Below the pieces are notes generated by a model. That model saw only the letters and a list, made by a program, of their open reading frames with translations, was not told the DNA's origin and did no database searches. From JAWLHU01 sp041690255 (lineage in GTDB: Bacteria; Bacillota; Sulfobacillia; Symbiobacteriales; Symbiobacteriaceae): 64,000 bases of DNA. Within the stretch, counting starts at the first letter, position 1. Each line of letters opens with the position of its first letter. The stretch lies in contig JAWLHU010000007.1 of NCBI GenBank assembly GCA_041690255.1, positions 1 through 64,000 on the forward strand, in the 5' to 3' direction. This document shows, piece after piece, positions 1 to 8,906 of this stretch. Position numbers and translations under genes: made by a program.

Positions 1-87
1 GGAAGACTACCAGGTAGATAGGCTGGGAGTGGAAGTGCGGTAATGCATGGAGCGGACCAGTACTAATCGGCCGAGGGCTTGATTTCC
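1..87 (+). rRNA. 23S ribosomal RNA, 3' end (partial)
   Basis: The first bases match the conserved 3' terminus of bacterial 23S rRNA, including the GGTACTAATCGGCCGAGGGCTT-like segment (here GACCAGTACTAATCGG). The 5' part lies outside the window. The 3' end is placed by comparison with E. coli and is accurate to a few bases. The two 5S genes follow after about 70 bases of spacer, in the usual rrn order. Confidence 0.93.
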
Positions 88-156
88 ACACGAGACACGT
101 GAGAGACTTTGCTTCACACACCACTGTACAGTTTTGAGGGTTCCAACCTCATGCTT

Positions 157-263
157 TTGAGCGGCTATGCCGAAGGGGATCACCCGTTCCCATTCCGAAC
201 ACGGACGTTAAGCCCTTCAGGGCCGATGGTACTGCGCAAGCGGGAGAGTAGGTCGTCGCTCAA
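157..263 (+). rRNA. rrf: 5S ribosomal RNA, copy 1
   Basis: It carries the conserved 5S core CCCGTTCCCATTCCGAACACGG and the 3' GGGAGAGTAGG block. The ends are set by helix I, where TTGAGCG at 157-163 pairs with CGCTCAA at 257-263. At about 107 nt it is slightly shorter than the usual 115-120, because the helix IV/V arm is compact. A second, slightly different copy follows 14 bases later. Confidence 0.93.
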
Positions 264-277
264 ACTATTTGCTCCTT

Positions 278-384
278 TCGGGTGGCTATGCCGAGGGGGA
301 TCACCCGTTCCCATTCCGAACACGGACGTTAAGCCCCTCAGGGCCGATGGTACTGCGCAAGCGGGAGAGTAGGTCGCCGCCCAA
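278..384 (+). rRNA. rrf: 5S ribosomal RNA, copy 2
   Basis: This is a second complete 5S gene in tandem with the first. It differs at a handful of positions that fall in helices and keep pairing: GAAGGG/CCCTTC in copy 1 becomes GAGGGG/CCCCTC here, and the helix I bases change on both sides. That suggests both copies are functional. It is followed directly by the rrn terminator. Confidence 0.93.
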
Positions 385-394
385 ACTACTTGCC

Positions 395-426
395 AAGAAG
401 AGCACTGCGAAAGCAGTGCTCTTCTT
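395..426 (+). terminator. rrn operon terminator
   Basis: A perfect 14-bp stem (395-408 with 413-426) is closed by a GAAA tetraloop just after 5S copy 2. The T-rich part is within the distal arm (CTTCTT) and there is no long T tract after it. It also lies downstream of the convergent gene at 473-2554, so it may act in both directions. Confidence 0.8.
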
Positions 427-472
427 GCGTTGTACAGGCACCCCGTGTGGGCGTTGAAGGACGGAGCCGGGT

Positions 473-2554
473 TCAGCCGCGGTGGATCTTGATTGCTCCA
501 CCCAGCAGTGCCGTGGAAGGATCTGCGTCATCGGGATCGCCGGACTGATTGTCGTAGATCAGCCCGCCGGACGCCTTGTCCCAAATACGGATACGGAACC
601 TGTCAACCCCGCCGCCGCCGGCCACTTGACCGTCGATGGCGGTCAGCATAAAGTGGTAGTCCCCGCTGCCGTTGATCGTCCCATCGCCCTTGAACTGGGC
701 TCGGGCACCCGCTACGACCAGCCAATCATAGCTCGTGGAGTGGAAGTTCAGATCGCCGGCCTTGAACTGGAACTCGGTGGAGCCAATCGGTTCAGAGGCA
801 CCGTTGCGGTACTTGGCTACGAAGCCAAGATTGGCCCGCCCACTGACGGTGGGATCCGGTTGGTAAGCACCAGGCGGTGAGTCGATCCAGCCTCCCCCTG
901 TCACGAACCCGCCGTCGGGGTCGTAGACAACGGCGTACTCATGGATCGCTGTTACGACGCCACCATCATCGTCGGTAAGGGTGATGGTGACCGTGTAGAT
1001 ACCGGCGGCGCCGTAAGCATGGCTGGCATCGACTGTGCCAGAGCCGCTCGCTTCGGTGACCAGGCCGGAACCGCTTGTACCGTCACCCCACTCAATGAGG
1101 GCTGTGTGGGTGTCCAGAATGCCTGCATCGGTGAAGGTCGCGATCGCGGTGACGGTGGCACCCACGGGTTGTGGCTCAGTGGACAGGGTGAGACTGTTGA
1201 TGACGGGTGCCACGTTCATGACGGTGACTGCAGCGGTATCACTTGCACTGGACCCGAAGGGATCGGTCACCGTCAGGGTGAGGGTCTCAGTCTCATCATC
1301 CATTCCGGTGTAGGTTGGGGTCGCGGTATCTGCGCCCGTCAGATGTGCGGTGGGGCTCCACTGGTAGGTCAGCATATCGCCGTTCGGATCACTGCCGCTC
1401 CCGCTGAGAGTGAGGCTCTCGCCCTCGTAGAGGGTGTACGGTCCGCTGGCGTCCACCATCGGCGCACCGTTGCCGTACACGATGACATCGGCGGTGACCT
1501 GCGTTCCGTCGCTGGCGATCAGAGTTGCCTCAACGGTGTTCGGCCCATAGACCAGACCGCTCAGACTGGTGGTCCAGGTGGAACCGGTCAGGCTCGCCAC
1601 GACCGGGGAGCCACCGTTCAGGCGGACATCCACATAGTCTATAGTCACAGGCTGAATGAGGACGGAGGCGAGGTCACTGGGATCGATCACCTCTGTGCAC
1701 GATCCACCCGTGGCGGAGGCGATCATGGAGAGCGGGGTACCAGGGCTGCACCCGCCCGCGCTTGTTCCGACCGAGTAAGTATTCACGACCACACCTGCAT
1801 TAACGATCCCACTAAGCGGGGAGCCGTTGCCAGTGGTGAAGGAACCCGGTGTGGGCTCGCCGTCGGAGAGGAAGAAGGCCACGTTCGTCTCACCTGCCTT
1901 GCCTGCAAAGGAGGAGAGTACTTGGTTCAGCGCGTTGTCGTAATGGGTACCGGTACTGACCGGTTTGGCGGTGAAGGCCGTAACCGCTCCGGGGCGGAGT
2001 GACCGGGCGACATCTTCCATGTCGGAGATAGCGTTACCGCTCAGGTCGATACCGAGTGGCGATAGGAATGGCTGGTCGCCGCCTGTGGGGCTCACATCGG
2101 CGTTGGCGGCAACGCTGCCGAATGCGACCAATCCGGCCTCCGCCCCAGGCGAGCCGGCAAGGCTCTCGTTCAAGGCAACGACTCCGGCTATCTCACAATC
2201 CAGGACGCTACCTACGTACCCATCGGTGTTGAGATCATCGAGACCGTTCACTGTGCCATCGCCATTGCAGTCCATGTTGCGCACCGCCACGGTACTGCCG
2301 GAGACATCGACCACGTAGAGGACGTTTCCAGACTCAGTGAGCGGACCGACCTGGACGAGTCCATCAACGGTGAGGGTGCCCGGTGGTACGCTCACCACGG
2401 TACCGGTTGCGGGCGATGTGATTTCCACGGATAGTGACTGTCCGGTGGTAGCCGAGCCGCTGGCCGGATTGGCTGCCATGGCTGGCAGACTGGTGCTCAG
2501 CAGCAGGGCGAGTACCATTCCGACAACCCCTGCCTTACACTGTAAGGTACTCAT
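473..2554 (-). CDS. secreted von Willebrand A / PKD-domain protein
   Basis: The protein has 693 residues with a Sec signal peptide (hydrophobic core about 8-24, AxA-type cleavage near 28). A vWA domain spans about 75-300 and has an intact MIDAS motif DVSGS at 83-87. Inserted right after it, at 95-112, is a calcium-loop-like stretch DCNGDGTVNGLD with a second D-rich loop, of EF-hand/dockerin type. Two PKD-like beta domains follow (about 365-445 and 450-545). The C-terminal domain contains the GGGWIDSP block seen at the ends of many bacterial surface proteins. It is probably an extracellular, Ca2+/Mg2+-dependent adhesion protein; its ligand is unknown. The start is supported by a strong GGAAGGGGGG ribosome site. 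No LPxTG anchor or C-terminal membrane helix is visible, so it is probably released or wall-associated. It appears monocistronic. Confidence 0.85.
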   Translation of the reverse strand: MSTLQCKAGVVGMVLALLLSTSLPAMAANPASGSATTGQSLSVEITSPATGTVVSVPPGTLTVDGLVQVGPLTESGNVLYVVDVSGSTVAVRNMDCNGDGTVNGLDDLNTDGYVGSVLDCEIAGVVALNESLAGSPGAEAGLVAFGSVAANADVSPTGGDQPFLSPLGIDLSGNAISDMEDVARSLRPGAVTAFTAKPVSTGTHYDNALNQVLSSFAGKAGETNVAFFLSDGEPTPGSFTTGNGSPLSGIVNAGVVVNTYSVGTSAGGCSPGTPLSMIASATGGSCTEVIDPSDLASVLIQPVTIDYVDVRLNGGSPVVASLTGSTWTTSLSGLVYGPNTVEATLIASDGTQVTADVIVYGNGAPMVDASGPYTLYEGESLTLSGSGSDPNGDMLTYQWSPTAHLTGADTATPTYTGMDDETETLTLTVTDPFGSSASDTAAVTVMNVAPVINSLTLSTEPQPVGATVTAIATFTDAGILDTHTALIEWGDGTSGSGLVTEASGSGTVDASHAYGAAGIYTVTITLTDDDGGVVTAIHEYAVVYDPDGGFVTGGGWIDSPPGAYQPDPTVSGRANLGFVAKYRNGASEPIGSTEFQFKAGDLNFHSTSYDWLVVAGARAQFKGDGTINGSGDYHFMLTAIDGQVAGGGGVDRFRIRIWDKASGGLIYDNQSGDPDDADPSTALLGGAIKIHRG

Positions 2555-2776
2555 GTGATCCCCCCTTCCTCATACCGGCCCTGAAACCCCCAGGGCCATC
2601 TCCCTCTATTAAGCACAGACAACCCCGGGGAATGCCATTATCCACCAGGTAACTCATGCGGTTCCGGAATCGGAGAGTGAGTGTAGAGGGAAGGGGTTCG
2701 TGATCAGCGAACTGATTGGGTAAGACGAAGCATCTCTCATGTATGTACGTAGAGTCTGGTTGCAGGAGGGGATCCC

Positions 2777-5293
2777 GTGTCCTGCTTTCGCCGTGCGCAC
2801 CTGATCTTCCTGACCGTGCTGTTGACGCTTCTTGGGGCCGCAGTTCCGGCATTCGGACAGAAGAGCCCCACCGGGGTTGTCGATGACCAGAGCAACCGTT
2901 TGAGCGCAACTCAACTGGAGCGGCTGGATCAGGGACTCTCTGGCAAGCGGTTCGCCTACCGGGTACTGATCGTGGAGAAGGCCTTTCCGGAGGAGAACCC
3001 GTCGGACAAGGAGGCCCGGTTCTCCGCCCTGACCGCGCAGTGGGTGGAGGAACTGCAGCTCCCCGACGATGCGGTTCTGATTGCCGTTGCTATGGAGGAA
3101 CGGCTGGTCGATTTCCGGGTCTGGGAGGACGGCGCTGTCAATGCTACATACCGGCAGGAGACCGGACGGGCATTTGGCGACCACAGCAGCATCTTCCTCG
3201 CTGCGTTCCGGGAGCCGGCGGGAAGCGGGGATATTCCGGGGGGAATTCTGGCGGCGGTTGAGGCCATGGAGGTAGCCGTGGCCAAATCGCCCGGGAATAC
3301 AACCTCACCTACCCCGCCACCGGTCAGTACCGTACCGCCTGTCACCAGTGCGCCACCGGTCAGTACGAGGCCGGGTGATGGTTCGTCTGCCGTTCCAGTC
3401 GCTGCATCACCGGTGACGGAGGGATCGCCGGTCATCTGGTGGTGGCTTCTGAGTGGGGCTGGCGGTGTTGGGGGGATCGCATGGACGGCACAGGGTGTCG
3501 GTTACCGGCGGCGGCGCCGTGAGACCCTTGCCGTGCGTGATCGCTTCCTGGGGGACCTGCTTGGAATGATGCAGCGGGATATCCCTCTGGCGCGCAATTA
3601 TGATGGCGATGAGACCCGCAGACATGCCCAAGAGGCGGTTGCCTACTCAGAGCGGGCGCTCCAGGTTCAGCAGACCGGCGAAGAGCAGAGGAAGGAAGCT
3701 GAGCGGCGCGCAGGCCTCCTCCGCTTCATTTCGGCCAGCCAGATGATGCATCGGGCCCGCCTGGCCTATGAAGAGGCGGCGGATGCCTTCGGCAAGGCGC
3801 GTCAGGCCTATGCTCCGATCCTGGAGGCGGTGCAGGAGTACGATGTCGCTCTGGCAGGCGCCCGCAACGAGGAGCGGAAGGCGAAGCAGTCGCTCAGCGC
3901 AGCACAGACCGAGACGGCGTGGTCCCTGCCCGTTTTGGTCGGGCGGTTAGAGGCCCAGGCCACCACGCTGAAGCAGGCGGAAGCAGACCGACAGGAGGAC
4001 CCGGTTCGAGCGCTTCGACTCGTGCGTGAGGCGACATCTGGTTGCCAGGACGTATCGTCGTCCCTGGAGACCCTGTCAGCACTCCGCACACAGTACGCAG
4101 AGCAGCAGCGCTCCCGGATGGCCGCCGAAGGAGAGGTCGAGAATGCCCGGCGCACCCTGGGGCTGCGCTTCGTCGAGCAGAACCCCAACGAGTCCCTGGC
4201 TCGGGCACTGGCCCAGGAGCAGGCGATGGTGCAGCGGATGCCCGAGGGTGACGTTCCCGGGGCCGAAGCGGCGCTGCAGGCCGCCGTTAGCGCGGTCCGA
4301 GAGGCCCTGGGCATCGTGGAGGCCTATCGGAAGGCGCTCGCCGAGTACCCAGGCAAGATGGCCCAACTCGCACGGGAACTTGACGCTACGGAGGGCGAGG
4401 CCGAGGTGGCACGCCGGGTGCTGGGGGATCTTGCTCAGCGCTATGCTGCCGAGGACTGGGCCGACCTGGAGCCACTCCCCGGGGCTATGTCAACCCTGCT
4501 GGGGAACGCCAGGCCCGGCCTGGACAAGGTGACGGAGCTGACCAGCCCGGCGGAGCAGAGGTACTTGCAGGCAGTTTCCCTGCTGGATAGCTGGTTGGGC
4601 GAGCGAGAGGCTCTTCGTACCCAGCACTTGACGCTATTGGGCCGGCCGGACCAGCTCGCCCAACTGGCTGAGCAGGCGAGTGCCCGTCTGGCGCAGGCGG
4701 TCGAGTCGCTCCGAGCCGCATTGTCGGTCGTCTCCCGGCACGGGCTGCGGCTCCAGCCTCAGTTCGAGCGGCAGCGGGAGCAGGTGGAGGGCGAAGTGGC
4801 CGGTGCCCACCGGTTGGGAGAGCAGCGTCCCCTCCCGGCTAATCGGTGGGCCAGGGTTGCAGGCGAAGCGGCGGACCGGGCCGCAGCCTTCTACCAGGCC
4901 ATGGAGGATCTGGCTCGCCAGGCCGCCGAGGCCCGGCGCCAGTTGGAGCATGCCCGGCACGCGGCCCATCGGGCGCTCTCGTATGAGAGCTACGACCGGT
5001 CCGGTGCCTCCAGCATGCGGCACGCCCTGAGTGCCGCAGAGTTCGCCGTTTCCGACGGCCGGTACGACGAGGCCCTGGCCATGGCCGGGCAGGCGATCCA
5101 CTTCGCTCATGTGGTCGAAAGGGCCTACCGGGCCTACGTGGAGGAGCAGGAGCGCCAGCGGCGGGAGGAGGAGCGGCGCCGCCGGGAGGAAGAGGAGCGC
5201 CGCCGCCAGAGCAGCCGAACCTCGGGCGGAGGCGGAAGCTGGGGGTCATCAAGCAAAGGAAACCGCACCTCAGGCGGGGGCGGGAGTTGGTAG
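2777..5293 (+). CDS. TPM-domain (YgcG-type) membrane protein with long coiled coil
   Basis: The protein has 838 residues and starts at GTG behind GGAGGGG. A signal peptide (about 1-27) precedes an extracytoplasmic TPM domain (about 30-155) carrying the family's VDDQSNRLS start. A Pro/Thr/Val/Ser-rich linker (about 175-215) follows, and then one transmembrane helix (about 221-243). The remaining 600 residues are almost entirely Ala/Glu/Gln/Arg-rich coiled coil, presumably cytoplasmic, and end in a basic/acidic charged stretch plus a twice-repeated RTSGGGGSW tail. TPM proteins with this layout are often loosely annotated as EzrA-like because of the coiled coils, but EzrA has no TPM domain. A role in envelope or protein quality control is plausible but unproven. 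It is a single gene with its own terminator. Confidence 0.82.
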   Translation: MSCFRRAHLIFLTVLLTLLGAAVPAFGQKSPTGVVDDQSNRLSATQLERLDQGLSGKRFAYRVLIVEKAFPEENPSDKEARFSALTAQWVEELQLPDDAVLIAVAMEERLVDFRVWEDGAVNATYRQETGRAFGDHSSIFLAAFREPAGSGDIPGGILAAVEAMEVAVAKSPGNTTSPTPPPVSTVPPVTSAPPVSTRPGDGSSAVPVAASPVTEGSPVIWWWLLSGAGGVGGIAWTAQGVGYRRRRRETLAVRDRFLGDLLGMMQRDIPLARNYDGDETRRHAQEAVAYSERALQVQQTGEEQRKEAERRAGLLRFISASQMMHRARLAYEEAADAFGKARQAYAPILEAVQEYDVALAGARNEERKAKQSLSAAQTETAWSLPVLVGRLEAQATTLKQAEADRQEDPVRALRLVREATSGCQDVSSSLETLSALRTQYAEQQRSRMAAEGEVENARRTLGLRFVEQNPNESLARALAQEQAMVQRMPEGDVPGAEAALQAAVSAVREALGIVEAYRKALAEYPGKMAQLARELDATEGEAEVARRVLGDLAQRYAAEDWADLEPLPGAMSTLLGNARPGLDKVTELTSPAEQRYLQAVSLLDSWLGEREALRTQHLTLLGRPDQLAQLAEQASARLAQAVESLRAALSVVSRHGLRLQPQFERQREQVEGEVAGAHRLGEQRPLPANRWARVAGEAADRAAAFYQAMEDLARQAAEARRQLEHARHAAHRALSYESYDRSGASSMRHALSAAEFAVSDGRYDEALAMAGQAIHFAHVVERAYRAYVEEQERQRREEERRRREEEERRRQSSRTSGGGGSWGSSSKGNRTSGGGGSW

Positions 5294-5305
5294 GACGACA
5301 TATGA

Positions 5306-5333
5306 AAGACCACCCGATGGCTCGGGTGGTCTT
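5306..5333. terminator. bidirectional terminator
   Basis: A 12-bp perfect stem (AAGACCACCCGA with TCGGGTGGTCTT) has a TGGC loop and lies between two convergent genes. The arms end in CTTCTT on the plus strand and have an A-rich flank on the left, which suits both directions. Confidence 0.85.
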
Positions 5334-5348
5334 CTTATCGCATCTACA

Positions 5349-6398
5349 CTAGGCTGGTATGAAGTAGAAGGCAGCCGCCATGATTACGTAAGCGCCCAGG
5401 AGGAGAATGCCCTCCAGCCAGTTGGATTCGCCATCGCGGGCCACCTGGTTGACCAGAAGCACGGAGACGAGGATTGCGACCAACTCCGGTCCGATAAACT
5501 CCAGCGACATGGGTGCGCCGAAGATCCAGGAGGTGAAGACGGCTACCGGGGCGACGAGCATGGCGATCTGGGTCGTCGAGCCGATTGCGATCTCCACAGC
5601 CACCTCCATGCGGTTCTGCATGGCCATGACGATGGCGGAAGAATGCTCGGCGGCGTTGCCCACCAGGGCTACCACGACGACGCCGACGAAGAGCTCGGAC
5701 CAGCCCAGAGTATGAAGGACGGGCTCGAGGGAGCCAACCAACACCTCGGACATCAGCACCACGAGCAGGGTGGCGCCGCCCAGAATGCCGATTGCCTTGC
5801 CCTTCGACCACTCGGCCTTCTCGCTGTGTCCGCCTGCCGTGACGAAGAGGTGGGAGTGGGTCTTGAAGCTGAAAATCAGGCTGGCAACATAGGCACCGAT
5901 TAGCACCACGGCAGCAAGTAGGCTTAGGCTGGAGAGTCCATCGGTGGTCACTGGGTGTGGTCCCATATGGACGACCGCCGGAATCACCAGGGCAGTGATC
6001 GCAATGAACATAAGGCTTGTGTTGAAGCGGGCAAGATTCCGGTTAAACTGCTGCTGGGGGAACTTCAGTCCGCCCGCCACCATGGCGGCGCCCATGACAA
6101 GCAGGGCATTTCCAAGAATAGAGCCGGTGATCGAAGCCTTCACGACCTCGTAGAGCCCTTCCTTGATCGCCAGAATGACGATGATCATCTCGGCTGCGTT
6201 ACCGAACGTACCGTTCAGGAAGCCGCCAATACGCGGCCCGGAATGGATTGCCACCTGCTCGGTGGCGTGGCCCATCCAGGAGGCCAGGCGTAGGACCGCG
6301 ATGGCCGAAGCGACAAAGGCAATCATGGGATTATGTCCGATGTACTCAGCCCAGAGGGCTACCGGGATCGCCAGAAGCAATAGGTCGGCGAGGCTCAT
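5349..6398 (-). CDS. cax: Ca2+/H+ antiporter (CaCA superfamily)
   Basis: This 349-residue polytopic membrane protein has about 11 hydrophobic helices. Both signature alpha-repeats are present: GNAAEMIIVILAIKEG near residue 80 and GNAAEHSSAIVMAMQ near residue 240, with the acidic residues needed for cation exchange. The length and motifs match the microbial Cax/ChaA-like calcium:proton exchangers, which expel cytosolic Ca2+ using the proton gradient. It is transcribed divergently from the LysR regulator at 6539, which could control it, and its 3' end shares the terminator at 5306-5333 with the convergent TPM gene. Confidence 0.92.
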   Translation of the reverse strand: MSLADLLLLAIPVALWAEYIGHNPMIAFVASAIAVLRLASWMGHATEQVAIHSGPRIGGFLNGTFGNAAEMIIVILAIKEGLYEVVKASITGSILGNALLVMGAAMVAGGLKFPQQQFNRNLARFNTSLMFIAITALVIPAVVHMGPHPVTTDGLSSLSLLAAVVLIGAYVASLIFSFKTHSHLFVTAGGHSEKAEWSKGKAIGILGGATLLVVLMSEVLVGSLEPVLHTLGWSELFVGVVVVALVGNAAEHSSAIVMAMQNRMEVAVEIAIGSTTQIAMLVAPVAVFTSWIFGAPMSLEFIGPELVAILVSVLLVNQVARDGESNWLEGILLLGAYVIMAAAFYFIPA

Positions 6399-6446
6399 GA
6401 TTCATCTCCCTACCTTTTAGGATTCACTTTCCATTCTTGGAGCATC

Positions 6447-6461
6447 GGCAGGTTTCCTGCC
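6447..6461. promoter_or_regulatory. palindrome in the cax/lysR divergent region
   Basis: GGCAGG-TTT-CCTGCC is a perfect inverted repeat in the 140-bp spacer between the antiporter and the LysR gene. LysR proteins usually bind palindromes in just this position, so it is a candidate operator. It does not show the classic T-N11-A ends. The assignment is positional only. Confidence 0.4.
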
Positions 6462-6538
6462 AGTGGTCACGGAAGGAGAAAAACCTGAGCTAGTCGAAAG
6501 AGCCGAGCATGGGTAGGATACGCCGGGAGATGGAGCGT

Positions 6539-7411
6539 ATGATTGACTCCCTCAAGATCTTCCGTCTAGTGGCGCAGCACGCTAGTTTCACTCGGGCTGC
6601 CGAGTTGGCCGGATTGACCCGCCCAGCCGTCAGTCAACAGATCAAGCAGTTGGAGCAGCACTTTGGCCTCGAACTCTTCACACGCAATACGCGGCATGTC
6701 GCGCTGACCCCCGCCGGCGAGGTTCTCCTGCGTCATGCTGAGCGCGTTCTGCAGGCCGCCGAAGGGATGGAGGGGGCAATGACGGCGATGAGACAGGGCC
6801 AGCGGACCGTGATCACGGTCGCTGCCAGTACGCTGCCGGGTGAAAGCCTGCTTCCCCGGGCACTGGCCGCCTTCCGCACCGAGAAGCCCGGAGTGGAGGT
6901 CCATGCGCGGGTGACCAATACAGAGACGGTCCTCCAGTGGGTGAAAGATGGCATGGCTGACCTTGGCCTCGTGGGTCAGCGGGTAGCAGACCCATGGCTC
7001 ACCTGTGAGCAGGTCGGGCAAGATGAGGTGGTCCTGGCCTTACGGCCTGGGGAGGACCTGCCTGATCCACTCCCGACGGAGATGCTGGTGAAGTTGCCCC
7101 TGATCCTGAGAGAGCCGGGCTCGGCGACTCGGGCGACCGTTCTGGATGCGCTCCGTCACGCCGGTGTCGACCTGAGCTCCCTGAACGTGGTGGCCGAGGT
7201 GGGAAGCCCGGAAGCGCTCAAGAGTGCTGTTCGTTCAGGGGTGGGGTGTGCGTTTCTCTCCGCAACGGCGGTTCCGCCAGGGGACCTGCAGGCAGTTCGG
7301 GTGCAGGGCCTGGTGATCAAGCGACCGATCTGTGCCTGCTGGCCCCGGCATCGAATGCCAAACGAGTTGCAGCGGGCCCTTCTGGCCCATCTGGCGGCAG
7401 CAGACCGCTGA
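6539..7411 (+). CDS. LysR-family transcriptional regulator
   Basis: The winged HTH is at the N-terminus (MIDSLKIFRLVAQHASFTRAA, then LTRPAVSQQIKQLEQ, about 18-38), followed by a LysR substrate-binding domain (about 90-285). The usual LysR layout begins at this ATG, which has GGGAGA 8 bases upstream. Longer in-frame starts at 6509 and 6530 exist but have no well-spaced ribosome site. The effector is unknown. Its position next to the divergent cax gene suggests local regulation. Confidence 0.9.
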   Translation: MIDSLKIFRLVAQHASFTRAAELAGLTRPAVSQQIKQLEQHFGLELFTRNTRHVALTPAGEVLLRHAERVLQAAEGMEGAMTAMRQGQRTVITVAASTLPGESLLPRALAAFRTEKPGVEVHARVTNTETVLQWVKDGMADLGLVGQRVADPWLTCEQVGQDEVVLALRPGEDLPDPLPTEMLVKLPLILREPGSATRATVLDALRHAGVDLSSLNVVAEVGSPEALKSAVRSGVGCAFLSATAVPPGDLQAVRVQGLVIKRPICACWPRHRMPNELQRALLAHLAAADR

Positions 7412-7421
7412 AGCGCAACAA

Positions 7422-7454
7422 CGGGCCCCGGGGGTAGTGACCGCCCGAGGCCCG
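7422..7454. terminator. possible bidirectional terminator hairpin
   Basis: CGGGCC at 7422-7427 can pair with GGCCCG at 7449-7454, with more GC pairing inside. It sits between the convergent LysR and cytochrome genes. No T tract follows, so this is a weak call. Confidence 0.4.
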
Positions 7455-7520
7455 ATTGCGTTTATGAAGCATGTGGCTGATGCCGGCGGGTCATCTCCAC
7501 TGGATCGGCCAGCGCATCGA

Positions 7521-8879
7521 TCACTGGTTCCGATGGCATTTGGAGCAGGAGGGCTCGACCTCTGCGTGGCAGGCCATGCACGGCTCCTTGCCACCGGTGT
7601 TCACCGCCCTGCCATGGGTGATGAACCACATGGACGGATGCCAGGTCCCGCTGCTGTTGTGGCAACTGGCGCAGGCGTTGTGGGTCGTTGCTTCGCCGTG
7701 TGTACTGTGGCAGGTCGTACAGGAGTCATCCACCTGGTCGCCGTGGCTGGCGACCCATCCTGCCTCGTGTTGGTAGGTGTTGTGGCAAGCGGTGCAGTAG
7801 TCCTCTCGGGTATGAGGAGCACCGGGGTTCGCCTGGTTCTTGCTGGAGTGGCAGTTGGCGCAGACCCGCGGACTCTGGAGGGCCTCGGCACCGTGTCCAG
7901 CCATGAAGCTGGCCGGGTGCGGCATGGGGACCAGGTGGCAGTCGGCGCAGAATTGGGGAGAAGCATGGTCCGGCAGGGGTTGGACCGGGCTCCGTTCCGG
8001 GGAGTGGCAGGACTCGCAGGTGCCGGCCTTCGCCGTCAGCGAGGCGTGGCCGTGTTGCGAGAGGAACCCCACCGGATGTGGCATGGTCATCCCCTGGTGG
8101 CAGGTCACGCACGTGTCTTCGTTGGAGGAAAGGTAGAAAGCGGGGTCGGAGAGCTTCGTAGACGTGCCGGCGCTTAATGACAGGTGACAGGCCGCACAGT
8201 TCTGCTCGGACCTGCCGTGGCTGCCCATGAAGGCGGCCATATTCGTGTGGTCTGCCGGCGCTACGGTGCCAGGATCCACATGGCAGGCGCCGCAACTGGT
8301 TGACCCTGCGACCGGAATCGTCACCTGTTGCTCGGTGTGGCAGTCCTGACAGGTGCTGTGAGTCGCGTCCCGCCATTCTGGTGTACCCGAAAGCGGGCCG
8401 TGGGCCGAGTCCGCGTGGCAGTCCATGCAGGTCGTGGCTGCCTTTCCGTTGATGTGCTTGTCATGCAGCGCCTTGACCGCCATCGGCTGGCCCACCTCAG
8501 GTGTGGGGCTGCCGTGCAGCGGCGCAGGAACCCGATCCTGCAGCAGATGCTTCATCTGGGGGGCGTGGCACTCCTCACACCGTTGCTGGGCGACCGCCAT
8601 CCAACTGGCCAGATCGATCTTGTCACCCGCGACATAGGCGTCCTTCAACTGCTGTGGGTCTACCTCTTCGTGGCACTGCAGGCAGGCCACAGAGGAGTGA
8701 GGGCCTTGATCCCACCCGACCACCTCTGTACTCATGCTCCCGACCACCTGAGCCGGCCCCGCACCCCAGGCGTATGGAGTGGAGGCCGATTCGGCGGCAG
8801 CCACATAGACCCAGATGAAGCCCGCCAGAAAGAGAGCCACCCCTGCCGTTACGAGAAGCAGCGGGAATCTCTTGCGCAT
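7521..8879 (-). CDS. 15-heme c-type cytochrome
   Basis: The protein is about 452 residues with a single N-terminal membrane anchor or uncleaved signal (about 4-27) and no other hydrophobic helix. Fifteen CXXCH heme-binding motifs are spread over the rest (CLQCH, CEECH, CMDCH, CQDCH, CGACH, CAACH, CVTCH, CESCH, CADCH, CANCH, CTACH, CTTCH, CASCH, CMACH, CSKCH), with many extra histidines for distal ligation. It is therefore an extracytoplasmic electron wire. The operon order (FeS protein, NrfD, cytochrome) suggests that it accepts electrons from or donates electrons to menaquinone through the NrfD subunit. The ATG at 8879 is preferred because GAAGGGGG lies 8 bases upstream; the GTG six codons earlier overlaps that site. 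The terminal acceptor cannot be read from the sequence. Confidence 0.9.
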   Translation of the reverse strand: MRKRFPLLLVTAGVALFLAGFIWVYVAAAESASTPYAWGAGPAQVVGSMSTEVVGWDQGPHSSVACLQCHEEVDPQQLKDAYVAGDKIDLASWMAVAQQRCEECHAPQMKHLLQDRVPAPLHGSPTPEVGQPMAVKALHDKHINGKAATTCMDCHADSAHGPLSGTPEWRDATHSTCQDCHTEQQVTIPVAGSTSCGACHVDPGTVAPADHTNMAAFMGSHGRSEQNCAACHLSLSAGTSTKLSDPAFYLSSNEDTCVTCHQGMTMPHPVGFLSQHGHASLTAKAGTCESCHSPERSPVQPLPDHASPQFCADCHLVPMPHPASFMAGHGAEALQSPRVCANCHSSKNQANPGAPHTREDYCTACHNTYQHEAGWVASHGDQVDDSCTTCHSTHGEATTHNACASCHNSSGTWHPSMWFITHGRAVNTGGKEPCMACHAEVEPSCSKCHRNQ

Positions 8880-8906
8880 AGCCGGTACCCCCTTCACGGT
8901 GTGGTG

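Noticed and set aside
109..531. Short open frames over the 5S genes and terminator.
   Set aside because: They lie on structured RNA genes.
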